Assembly: GCA_036381835.1 (NCBI GenBank) | Contig: DASVCA010000063.1 | Location: 1 to 10,799 of the forward strand | Direction: 5' to 3' | DNA from: DASULK01 sp036381835 | Lineage (GTDB): Bacteria; Actinomycetota; Actinomycetes; Mycobacteriales; Micromonosporaceae | Length of the DNA stretch: 10,799 nt | Part shown: positions 1-6,156 of the stretch, one piece after another | Position numbering within the stretch: the stretch's first letter is position 1 | Layout: the number at the start of each line of letters is the position of its first letter | Made by a program: the position numbers and the translations under genes | Notes under the pieces: model-generated | Database searches by the model: none | The model's input: only the letters and a program-made list of their open reading frames with translations | What the model was told of the DNA's origin: nothing

Positions 1-73
1 CACACTCGGCCCGTCGGAACAGGCTCACCACAGGTCCGGGGCCATCAATCTCCACAGATCGTTCACAACGCAT
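1..73 (-). CDS. Possible N-terminus of a divergent gene, cut by left edge
   Basis: Reading leftward on the minus strand, an ATG at 73-71 opens a frame without stops to the window edge, 24 complete codons, beginning MRCERSVEIDGPGPV and continuing to RRAEC. What supports it as real is a strong Shine-Dalgarno-like GGAGGGA (minus strand, positions 86-80) exactly 6 bases before the ATG. The gene would be divergent from the response-regulator operon, leaving only 39 bases between the two start codons, so both promoters would have to overlap or run into each other's coding sequence. I do not recognise the peptide and no domain can be assigned from so short a piece. An open frame of this length is cheap in GC-rich DNA, so this remains tentative. 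Confidence 0.35.
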   Translation of the reverse strand, partial: MRCERSVEIDGPGPVVSLFRRAEC

Positions 74-98
74 GCCGGGTCCCTCCAAACCCGCTACC

Positions 99-104
99 TA
101 AAGT
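99..104 (+). promoter_or_regulatory. Candidate -10 box (TAAAGT) of the two-component operon
   Basis: TAAAGT fits the actinobacterial TAnnnT -10 pattern and ends 8 bases before the ATG at 113. No Shine-Dalgarno sequence lies between it and the ATG, so the transcript probably starts at or within a base or two of the start codon (leaderless). No convincing -35 is seen. An overlapping TACCTA (95-100) is an alternative. Confidence 0.4.
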
Positions 105-112
105 CGGTTCCC

Positions 113-820
113 ATGACTGAGCGAACCGACCGGCCCGGCAAACGCCGGATCCTGGTGGTCGAGGATGAACGGACCATCGCCGACGCGGTGGCGGCGCGAC
201 TGCGCACCGAGGGGTTCACGGTCGATATCGCGGGTGACGGACCGACGGCGGTGAGCCTGGCTCAGCACGCCAAACCCGACCTGGTCGTGCTCGATGTGAT
301 GCTGCCGGGTTTCGACGGGCTGGAGGTGTGCCGTCGCATCCAGGCCGACCGTCCGATCCCGGTGCTCATGCTGACCGCCCGCGACGACGAAACGGATCTG
401 CTGGTCGGTCTCGCGGTCGGCGCGGACGACTACCTGACCAAACCATTCTCGCTGCGAGAACTCGCCGCCCGGGTGCACGCTCTGCTACGCCGGGTCGAAC
501 GCGCCGCGGTGGCCGCGCACGAGGACCAGCGGACCATCCGCCTCGGCGACCTGGAGATCAACCAGGCCGAGCGGCGGGTACGCCGCAACGGGGTCCAGGT
601 ACACCTCACCCCGACCGAGTTCGACCTGCTCGTACACCTGGCGAGCCGACCACGTGCGGTGCTCTCCCGGGAGCGCCTTCTCGCCGACGTCTGGGGCTGG
701 CCGGAGGGCGCCGGCACCCGTACCGTCGACAGCCACATAAAGGGTCTGCGGCGCAAGCTGGGCGCGGACCTGATCCGCACCGTGCACGGGGTCGGTTACG
801 CGCTGGAGGTACGACCGTGA
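113..820 (+). CDS. OmpR/PhoB-family DNA-binding response regulator
   Basis: This 235-residue protein is the cytoplasmic output half of a two-component system. The receiver domain (about residues 11-125) has the acidic pair E17-D18, phosphoacceptor D61 in VVLDVMLPGFDG, the switch threonine T88 in MLTAR and the invariant K110 in the TKPF motif, so it looks fully functional. A winged-helix DNA-binding domain of the Trans_reg_C type fills about residues 140-232, with the typical LTPTEFDLLVHLASRP segment and the C-terminal wing RTVHGVGYAL. Length is standard for the family. It precedes its kinase with a 4-base overlap, so the two are almost certainly cognate and translationally coupled. The ATG at 113 has no Shine-Dalgarno sequence, which suggests a leaderless transcript. 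Target genes cannot be read from the sequence; the downstream DUF4173 gene in the same operon is the obvious functional associate. Confidence 0.96.
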   Translation: MTERTDRPGKRRILVVEDERTIADAVAARLRTEGFTVDIAGDGPTAVSLAQHAKPDLVVLDVMLPGFDGLEVCRRIQADRPIPVLMLTARDDETDLLVGLAVGADDYLTKPFSLRELAARVHALLRRVERAAVAAHEDQRTIRLGDLEINQAERRVRRNGVQVHLTPTEFDLLVHLASRPRAVLSRERLLADVWGWPEGAGTRTVDSHIKGLRRKLGADLIRTVHGVGYALEVRP

Positions 821-1893
821 AGGGATGGCTCGTCCGCGCGCTGGACCTGCTACCGCGCCCGTTGGACCCGGTCCGGTCGATCAAATTGAAGCTGGGCATC
901 TTGCTCGTCGCCGCCGAGGGTGCCGGAATGGCCTACTTCTCGTACGGCGTCGGCAGCCCACCGCCGGGGACCACACTGACCGCGATCGGCGTCGCACTGC
1001 TCACCTCGCAGGTACTCGCGCACGGGATGACCCGACCGCTGCGAGAAATGACTGCGGCGGCGAAGGCGATGGCCCGCGGCGACTACACCCGCCGGGTACG
1101 GGCCACCTCCCGGGACGAGGTCGGCGAACTGGCGACCGCGTTCAATCAGATGGCCAGCGACCTCGCTGACGCCGACCGGCAGCGGCGGGAACTGATCGCG
1201 AACGTCTCGCACGAGCTGCGTACACCGATCACCGCGTTGCAGGGTGTGCTGGAGAACATCGTCGACAGGGTGGCGCAACCCGATCCGGACACCCTGCGCA
1301 CCGCGCTCACGCAGACCGAACGTCTCGGCCGATTGGTCACCGAACTGCTTGATCTATCCCGATTGGACGCCGGCGTGGTCCCCCTCCGCCGAACGCGCAT
1401 CGACGTGGCAGATTTCCTCGACGAGGTGGTCCGGGAGGCGGAGGTCGTCGCGGCCGGTGCCGGCCGTGACGTCAGATTCCAGGTACGGCTCCCAGATGCC
1501 CCGCTGATCCTGAAAGCCGATCCGGGTCGGCTCCATCAGGTCTTCGCGAACCTGCTGGATAACGCGGCCCGGCACAGCCCGCCGAACGGGACGGTGCTGG
1601 TCACTGCGGCTCCCGACGGGGACCAGATCCGGTTCGAGGTGATCGACGAAGGTGAAGGAATCGCCGAGCAGGACCGGTCGCGCGTATTCGAGCGATTCAC
1701 CCGAGGCGAACGGGCCAGCCACGGAGGTACCGGGCTGGGACTGACGATCGCCCGCTGGGTCGTCGAATTGCACGGCGGCACCATCGCCGTCGCTGATCCA
1801 CCGATGCCGACCAGCGACCGGCCGGGCTGCCGGATCCGGCTGACGCTGCCGATGACCGCGCCCGCCACACTGCTGCCAGCAACCCCATCCTGA
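817..1893 (+). CDS. Membrane sensor histidine kinase with minimal sensor loop
   Basis: A 358-residue histidine kinase that should phosphorylate the upstream regulator. The start is GTG 817, overlapping the regulator's TGA (818-820) with GGAGGT at 805-810 six bases upstream; the open frame reaching further back is spurious. Order: TM1 about 26-45, a loop of only about 7 residues (GSPPPGT), TM2 about 53-70, HAMP linker about 70-122, HisKA dimerisation helix with phosphoacceptor H132 in NVSHELRTP, then HATPase_c with N-box N245 and N249 (NLLDNAARHS), G1 box 277-282 (DEGEGI), F-box FERF 291-294 and G2 box 303-309 (GGTGLGL). All catalytic motifs are present. The near absence of an extracytoplasmic domain implies sensing within the membrane or through another protein. 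Ligand unknown. Confidence 0.95.
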   Translation: MKGWLVRALDLLPRPLDPVRSIKLKLGILLVAAEGAGMAYFSYGVGSPPPGTTLTAIGVALLTSQVLAHGMTRPLREMTAAAKAMARGDYTRRVRATSRDEVGELATAFNQMASDLADADRQRRELIANVSHELRTPITALQGVLENIVDRVAQPDPDTLRTALTQTERLGRLVTELLDLSRLDAGVVPLRRTRIDVADFLDEVVREAEVVAAGAGRDVRFQVRLPDAPLILKADPGRLHQVFANLLDNAARHSPPNGTVLVTAAPDGDQIRFEVIDEGEGIAEQDRSRVFERFTRGERASHGGTGLGLTIARWVVELHGGTIAVADPPMPTSDRPGCRIRLTLPMTAPATLLPATPS

Positions 1894-1936
1894 CCCGCCG
1901 CCAACCGGACACGCCGCTCCTCTGCGGGAGATCGCT

Positions 1937-3457
1937 ATGACTGATGAAACACACCCGACACCGCCACCGACTCCTGCGGTTCCACCGCCACGCCCGCCGT
2001 CTCCATCGGCCCTACGTCGGCGCTGGGCGGGAGCAGGTCGGCAGGCGGGTACGGCGACCGCCCTGGCCGCACTGCTCGGCGCCGCGGTGGTCGCGGCCGG
2101 TGTCCCGCTGGAACGGCCCGGGGTGGGCTGGCTGCTGTGCGGGGTGGCGGCCGCGGCGGCCCTGTCCGTCGCAGCCCGTACCGCCCATCCGCGCATCGAT
2201 CAACTGCTCTGGGGCGCGGCGACTCTCGTCCTGCTCGCGGTCGGCACGCTGCGGGCGGCAGGGTGGTTGTTCGCGCTCTGCCTGCTCACCGCGCTGGTGA
2301 CCGGGTGTCTGGCGGTGACCGGCGGGCGCTCGGTGCGCGGCATGCTGCTCGGTTTCGTGCTGATACCGGCGGCGGTGGTGCGGGCGGTGCCGTGGGCGGG
2401 TCGGGGTCTCGCCCACGGTGGTCGGGGTAGTGCGGGTGTGCGGGTGGCCATCACCGCGGGGATCTCGATCGTCCTGCTCCTCGTTTTCGGGTTGCTGTTC
2501 GCCTCCGCCGACGCGGTGTTCGCCGATCTGCTCGATCAGGCACTGCCCGACCTCGGTCCGCTGACCGTCGTACGTGTGCTGCTGTTCTTTCCACCGGCGG
2601 CGCTGGTCCTGTTCGGCGGGGCCTACCTGCTCGCCGCGCCGCCCGACCTGACCGGCTTGGAGACACCGGCCAAGCGCCGGGTCCGCCGGCTCGAATGGCT
2701 GGTACCGATCCTGCTGCTCGACGTGCTGTTCACCGTGTTTGTGCTGGTGCAGCTCACGGTCCTGTTCGGTGGCGCCCGGTATGTGCTGACCGATCACGGT
2801 CCCACCTTCGCCGAGTACGCACGCAGCGGCTTCTGGCAGCTGCTGGCGGTAACCGTCCTGACGCTGCCCGTCCTCGGTGGCGCCGCCCGCTGGGCGCCAC
2901 GGGACAACCGGCTGGACCGAATTTTGATCCGCGTGCTGCTCGGGGCACTGGCTGTGCTCACCCTGGTGATCGTGGCCTCCGCGCTCTACCGGATGCACGT
3001 CTACCAGCAGGCGTACGGTTTCACCCGGCTGCGGATCCTCGTCTCGGCCTACGAGCTGTGGCTCGGGTTCCTCTTCGTACTCGTCCTCGCCGCCGGGATA
3101 CACCTGCGCGCCACCTGGCTGCCCCGGGTGGCGGCGGCGAGCGCGGTGCTCGCTCTGCTCGGCCTCGTCGCGCTCGATCCCGACCGGTTCATCGCGGACC
3201 AGAACATCGACCGCTACCAGGCCACCGGCCGGATCGACGTCGACTACCTGTCTGGCCTGTCGGCTGACGCGGTCCCGGCGCTCGACCGGCTCCCCGGCCA
3301 GCTGCGGGACTGTGCGCTGTCCGACATCGCCGAGGAGCTGACCGACCATCCGGACGGCTGGCGCGGCTGGAACCTCGCCCGACGCCGGGCCCTCGATCTA
3401 CTCGCCGCCGACCCACCGCAGCCTTCGGACCCTGCCTGCTCAGCCGGCTACCGCTAG
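1937..3457 (+). CDS. DUF4173-type polytopic membrane protein
   Basis: A 506-residue integral membrane protein of unknown function. A Pro-rich cytoplasmic N-terminus (about residues 1-30) and an Arg-rich stretch precede roughly 12 hydrophobic segments ending near residue 413, followed by a soluble tail of about 90 residues. The tail segment starting at D414 (DPDRFIADQNIDRY, then the IDVDYLSGLSADAVPAL stretch) and the internal YVLTDHGPTFAEYARSGFW stretch are what I recognise as signatures of the DUF4173/DUF4153 family. The start is ATG 1937 with GGGAG six bases upstream. It lies 43 bases after the kinase with no terminator between, so it is the third gene of the operon. Such proteins often sit next to OmpR-type two-component systems in actinobacteria. 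It could be a regulated target or an accessory sensor for the kinase; this is inference. Confidence 0.88.
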   Translation: MTDETHPTPPPTPAVPPPRPPSPSALRRRWAGAGRQAGTATALAALLGAAVVAAGVPLERPGVGWLLCGVAAAAALSVAARTAHPRIDQLLWGAATLVLLAVGTLRAAGWLFALCLLTALVTGCLAVTGGRSVRGMLLGFVLIPAAVVRAVPWAGRGLAHGGRGSAGVRVAITAGISIVLLLVFGLLFASADAVFADLLDQALPDLGPLTVVRVLLFFPPAALVLFGGAYLLAAPPDLTGLETPAKRRVRRLEWLVPILLLDVLFTVFVLVQLTVLFGGARYVLTDHGPTFAEYARSGFWQLLAVTVLTLPVLGGAARWAPRDNRLDRILIRVLLGALAVLTLVIVASALYRMHVYQQAYGFTRLRILVSAYELWLGFLFVLVLAAGIHLRATWLPRVAAASAVLALLGLVALDPDRFIADQNIDRYQATGRIDVDYLSGLSADAVPALDRLPGQLRDCALSDIAEELTDHPDGWRGWNLARRRALDLLAADPPQPSDPACSAGYR

Positions 3458-3465
3458 CCCAAAGC

Positions 3466-3496
3466 GCGGCCGGGGTCGCTTCGGCACCCCGGCCGC
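3466..3496 (+). terminator. Hairpin terminator after the two-component/DUF4173 operon
   Basis: GCGGCCGGGGT (3466-3476) pairs perfectly over 11 bp with ACCCCGGCCGC (3486-3496). Inside, after an unpaired C, GC-TTCG-GC (3478-3485) forms a C(UUCG)G tetraloop, an unusually stable cap. It starts 8 bases after the DUF4173 stop codon. No T-tract follows, as is common for actinobacterial terminators. Confidence 0.75.
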
Positions 3497-3529
3497 GGCC
3501 TACTCGCCAAGGTGCGACGACCGGCCACA

Positions 3530-3535
3530 TAGGAT
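3530..3535 (+). promoter_or_regulatory. -10 box (TAGGAT) of a leaderless promoter for the VWA operon
   Basis: TAGGAT is a strong TAnnnT -10 element and ends exactly 7 bases before GTG 3543, placing transcription initiation at that codon. The in-frame ATG at 3534 overlaps the -10 box itself and has no usable ribosome site, so it is unlikely to be transcribed. The upstream hairpin at 3466-3496 separates this promoter from the preceding operon. No good -35 is seen. Confidence 0.6.
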
Positions 3536-3542
3536 GATCGAC

Positions 3543-4838
3543 GTGATCAAGAGGAGTCGACGGAGAGCCGCCCTCATCGGGCTGCTTGTTGTCCTATCCC
3601 CTGCTGCCGCCGTTTCGCCCGCCCAAGCGGATGAGCACGAGGCCGTCAGTGCGGAACCGCCACGAGTGGAACTTGTCCTGGATGTCAGTGGTTCGATGCG
3701 GGCCACCGATATCGGTGGACGCAGTCGCATCTCGGTCGCCCAACAGGCGTTCAACGAGGTGGTCGATGCGCTCCCCGACGGCACGCACCTCGGCATCCGC
3801 GTGCTCGGCGCAACTTACCGAGGCAAAGACAAGGCCGAAGGCTGCAAGGACACCCAACAGATCGTGCCCGTGGGCCCGGTGGACCGGGACGCGGCGAAAG
3901 CCGCCATCGCCACCCTCCGGCCGACCGGGTTCACCCCCGTCGGACTGGCTCTGCGCGCCGCAGCGGAAGACCTGGGCACCGGGCCGACGACACGACGCAT
4001 CGTCTTGATCACCGACGGCGAGGACACGTGTGCCCCACCCGACCCCTGCGACGTGGCCCGGGAACTCGCCGCCCAGGGCACCCACCTGGTCGTCGACACC
4101 CTCGGGCTCGCACCTGACGAGAAGGTCCGCCGACAGCTGCTGTGCATCGCCGCCGCCACCGGCGGCACCTACGCGTCGGCGCAGACACCCGAGGATCTGA
4201 CCGGCCGTATCAAGCAGATCGTCGACCGGGCCAAGGACACCCACGCCCCGACCCCCACGGTGGTGTCGGGTGGGGAGGCCTGCGCCGGAGCGCCGCTGCT
4301 CTCGCCCGGCGTCTACACCGACCGGGAGCAGATCTCGGAACACCGCTGGTACCGGGTGCTGGTCAACGACGATGAGGAACTGCGCGCGTCGGTGAGTATC
4401 GCGTTGGACCGACCGGTCAACCGGGACTACGGGGTGCTCCTGCGGGCCACCGCCCCCGACGGACGCGAGCTGGTGCGGGGCACCGACGCCGGCAGCGGGC
4501 GGACCGACGTACTGTCCACCGGCCTACGGTGGTCGGCCACCGAACCGAACGAGGATCCTGACGCGCAGCCGTCGCCGGCCGCGAGCGACGGGCCTACCGC
4601 CAGGGAGGTCTGCCTGGTGGTCAGCAACTCGTTCGCCACTCCGCCGGGAGTGGCCGCATCTCCCGGCATGCCGTTCGAACTGACCGTTGACGTGGTGGCC
4701 GCGTCACCCGCGCCGAACGCGCCAGGGCTGGGCCGCGGCTGGCTGCTGCTCCTGGTGCTGACCGTCGCCGGGCTGGTCACCGGCCTGATGGCCGGTTGGC
4801 TGACCAGATGGTGGATCGCGACCTGGAGGACCAAGTGA
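3543..4838 (+). CDS. Exported, membrane-anchored von Willebrand A domain protein
   Basis: 431 residues from GTG 3543 (434 from ATG 3534; the GTG is preferred because the ATG lies inside the apparent -10 box). A Sec signal peptide has a basic n-region (KRSRRR), a hydrophobic core and likely cleavage after A29 (SPAQA|DE). The VWA domain spans about 41-225 with a complete MIDAS metal site: D47-x-S49-x-S51 (DVSGS), T131 (GFTPVG) and D158 (ITDGED). Cysteines at 101, 163 and 168 could form disulfides outside the cytoplasm. A second beta-rich region (about 245-340), starting near GVYTDREQISEHRWYRV, is followed by a Pro/Asp/Ser-rich stretch and one C-terminal membrane helix (about 400-420) with a short basic tail. 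It should face outward, tethered to the membrane, and bind a protein ligand through Mg/Ca. The partner is unknown; the overlapping downstream gene is the best candidate. Confidence 0.88.
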   Translation: MIKRSRRRAALIGLLVVLSPAAAVSPAQADEHEAVSAEPPRVELVLDVSGSMRATDIGGRSRISVAQQAFNEVVDALPDGTHLGIRVLGATYRGKDKAEGCKDTQQIVPVGPVDRDAAKAAIATLRPTGFTPVGLALRAAAEDLGTGPTTRRIVLITDGEDTCAPPDPCDVARELAAQGTHLVVDTLGLAPDEKVRRQLLCIAAATGGTYASAQTPEDLTGRIKQIVDRAKDTHAPTPTVVSGGEACAGAPLLSPGVYTDREQISEHRWYRVLVNDDEELRASVSIALDRPVNRDYGVLLRATAPDGRELVRGTDAGSGRTDVLSTGLRWSATEPNEDPDAQPSPAASDGPTAREVCLVVSNSFATPPGVAASPGMPFELTVDVVAASPAPNAPGLGRGWLLLLVLTVAGLVTGLMAGWLTRWWIATWRTK

Positions 4839-5662
4839 TCAACTTCTATGACGTACGGCGTCGGCTGGGGTTCGCCGTGCTCGGCGCGAGCGCGATCTCC
4901 GCCCTCACCGGCCTGCTCCTGGCCGCGCCCGCGGCGGCCACGCCGACCCCGTCTCCCGGTGCCGCCACCGTGAACCAGGCCGGAACCTCGTTCCTCACCG
5001 CCACCGCCGTCCACGCGGGTCAGCCCGTACACACTCCCGCCTTCACCGGCGACTACCTGTACTGGTCGTTCACCGCGACCCCGGGGCAGGTGACCGAGAT
5101 TTCACTTTCGGTGACCCTTCCGCCCGCCGACCAGCGGACCGGCGCGTCCACTTGGGCGGTGGAGGTGTTCGACGGGCTGCGTCGGCGGCAGGCGTGCACG
5201 GCCGGCGCACAGACCCCGACGGCGACGGCCGACGCCGCCGAGGTGGTGCTGGGCTGCACCCTGCGACGGGTACGTTCCTGGGCCGAACCGTGGTCCGGCG
5301 ATCCGCTGCCCGGCATCTACTACATCCGGTTGTCGGTTGTCGACCTGCCGGAGGAGGATCTCGGCCTGCCCATCGAGGTCGACATGCTGATCGGGACGAT
5401 CGACGGCGGCACCAGCGAAGACGACGGCGATCTCAAGGCTCCGCTGATGCCCCCCGCCAAGCCGGGCAAAGTGGTCACGGCCGCCGATCCGACCGCTTCG
5501 GACGGCCCGTCACCCAGCCCCGAGGCGGAGGTCGCCGCGAGCTGGGCCACCGACTGGCTGCCCGAGTTCTCGGCTCGATGGGTCTGGACCACGATCGGCG
5601 GCGTGCTGGCCGCCATCGCCGGTGTCGTCGGCTTCTCGCTGACCTGGCGGCGACGGACCTGA
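4835..5662 (+). CDS. Exported membrane-anchored protein with PPC-like beta domain; function unknown
   Basis: 275 residues from GTG 4835, chosen because GGAGGA (4825-4830) lies 4 bases upstream and the start overlaps the VWA stop codon (GTGA), giving translational coupling. An upstream in-frame ATG at 4796 would lie deep in the VWA gene and spoil the signal peptide. Signal peptide residues 1-35 end in AAPAAA|TP. The ectodomain (about 45-200) has a segment GDYLYWSFTATPGQVTEISL that resembles bacterial pre-peptidase C-terminal (PPC) beta-sandwich domains, and two cysteines. Next come an acidic and Pro/Ser-rich linker (about 190-235) and a C-terminal helix (249-271, WVWTTIGGVLAAIAGVVGF) ending in RRRT. 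The architecture matches the VWA protein: ectodomain outside, single C-terminal anchor. No enzymatic motif is seen. Probably a partner of the VWA protein, by inference from coupling and shared topology. Confidence 0.8.
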   Translation: MINFYDVRRRLGFAVLGASAISALTGLLLAAPAAATPTPSPGAATVNQAGTSFLTATAVHAGQPVHTPAFTGDYLYWSFTATPGQVTEISLSVTLPPADQRTGASTWAVEVFDGLRRRQACTAGAQTPTATADAAEVVLGCTLRRVRSWAEPWSGDPLPGIYYIRLSVVDLPEEDLGLPIEVDMLIGTIDGGTSEDDGDLKAPLMPPAKPGKVVTAADPTASDGPSPSPEAEVAASWATDWLPEFSARWVWTTIGGVLAAIAGVVGFSLTWRRRT

Positions 5663-5676
5663 CCGTCTGGCCGCAG

Positions 5677-5718
5677 TTCGGGGTGTCCCGGGTAGTACCC
5701 GGGGCACCCCGAGTTTTT
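5677..5718 (+). terminator. Intrinsic terminator of the VWA operon
   Basis: CGGGGTG-T-CCCGGGT (5679-5693) pairs with ACCCGGG-G-CACCCCG (5697-5711) around a 3-base loop, giving 15 pairs with one G-T wobble, extended by T5678-A5712. TTTTT follows at 5714-5718. This is the only hairpin in the window with a proper T-tract, starting 14 bases after the stop codon. Confidence 0.9.
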
Positions 5719-5752
5719 GTCGGGACTTGACAATCACGGTCAGCCGACAAAA
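5715..5752 (+). repeat. Inverted repeat flanking the -35 region of the first symporter operon
   Basis: TTTTGTCGG (5715-5723) and CCGACAAAA (5744-5752) are perfect 9-bp inverted arms separated by 20 bases that contain TTGACA. A shorter nested dyad TGAC-N7-GTCA (5728-5742) lies within the spacer with a slightly different centre. The position over the promoter suggests an operator. The left arm shares its T-run with the upstream terminator, so part of the symmetry could be incidental. Confidence 0.45.
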
Positions 5753-5754
5753 CT
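5727..5754 (+). promoter_or_regulatory. Candidate leaderless promoter (TTGACA -35) for first symporter module
   Basis: A perfect TTGACA -35 (5727-5732) is followed after 16 bases by AAAACT (5749-5754), a weak -10 that keeps A2, A4 and T6 of TATAAT. Six bases separate it from the ATG at 5761, and no Shine-Dalgarno sequence is present, so the transcript probably begins at the start codon. Confidence 0.5.
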
Positions 5755-5760
5755 GCGCCC

Positions 5761-6156
5761 ATGACGGAGCAGACCGGAACCGACGTCCTTCGGCAGCGGA
5801 CCCGGGTCGTGCTGGCCGAGGTCGCCCGCCGTCGGGCAGGGTACGACCGCACCCGCGCGGAGCTGGCCGCACAGACCCGCGTCGGCGAAGCCCTGGTCCG
5901 GGGGCTAGTCCGGGCGCAGCTCGCCTTGGCGCTCCGGCTGACGCTGGTGGTCGTGATCGCGTTGGGCGGACTGCCGCTGCTGTTCACGGTCGCCCCGCAA
6001 GTCGGCACCATCAAGATCGCCGGCGTCAACCTGCCGTGGCTGCTGCTCGGCATCGCCGCGTTTCCCTTCCTCATCGCCGTCGGCTGGACGTACGTGCACC
6101 TGGCCGAGCGCAACGAACAGGACTTCGCCGCCCTGGTCGAACGACCGGAGCGCTGA
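5761..6156 (+). CDS. Small two-helix membrane protein, DUF485-like symporter partner
   Basis: 131 residues: a charged, probably coiled or helical cytoplasmic N-terminus rich in Arg and Ala (1-57), TM1 about 58-78, a short loop, TM2 about 90-111, and a cytoplasmic tail with AERNEQDFAALV (114-125). This layout and tail resemble the small DUF485-type proteins that accompany SSS-family symporters (YjcH beside ActP in E. coli is the reference case), although it is more divergent and has a longer N-terminus than the second copy at 8544. Its stop codon abuts the symporter's ATG with no gap, so expression is surely coupled. It is the first gene after a strong terminator and a TTGACA promoter. Biochemical role of these small partners is not established; a stabilising or assembly role is inference. 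Confidence 0.78.
   Translation: MTEQTGTDVLRQRTRVVLAEVARRRAGYDRTRAELAAQTRVGEALVRGLVRAQLALALRLTLVVVIALGGLPLLFTVAPQVGTIKIAGVNLPWLLLGIAAFPFLIAVGWTYVHLAERNEQDFAALVERPER

Noticed and set aside
328..816. N-terminal extension of the histidine kinase frame
   Set aside because: It lies inside the response-regulator gene, gives low-complexity Arg/Pro-rich sequence, and the kinase has a better GTG start with GGAGGT at 805-810.
1917..1930. CTCC-N6-GGAG that could hide the DUF4173 ribosome site
   Set aside because: A 4-bp stem is too weak to claim translational control.
2012..3349. 445-codon minus-strand open frame opposite the DUF4173 gene
   Set aside because: It translates to a Gln/His/Arg/Glu-rich sequence typical of the complement of hydrophobic coding sequence. 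No start signal or family likeness.
5728..5742. TGAC-N7-GTCA as a third Crp-type site
   Set aside because: Spacing and arm order do not match the GTGA-N6-TCAC core seen at 8405 and 8458.
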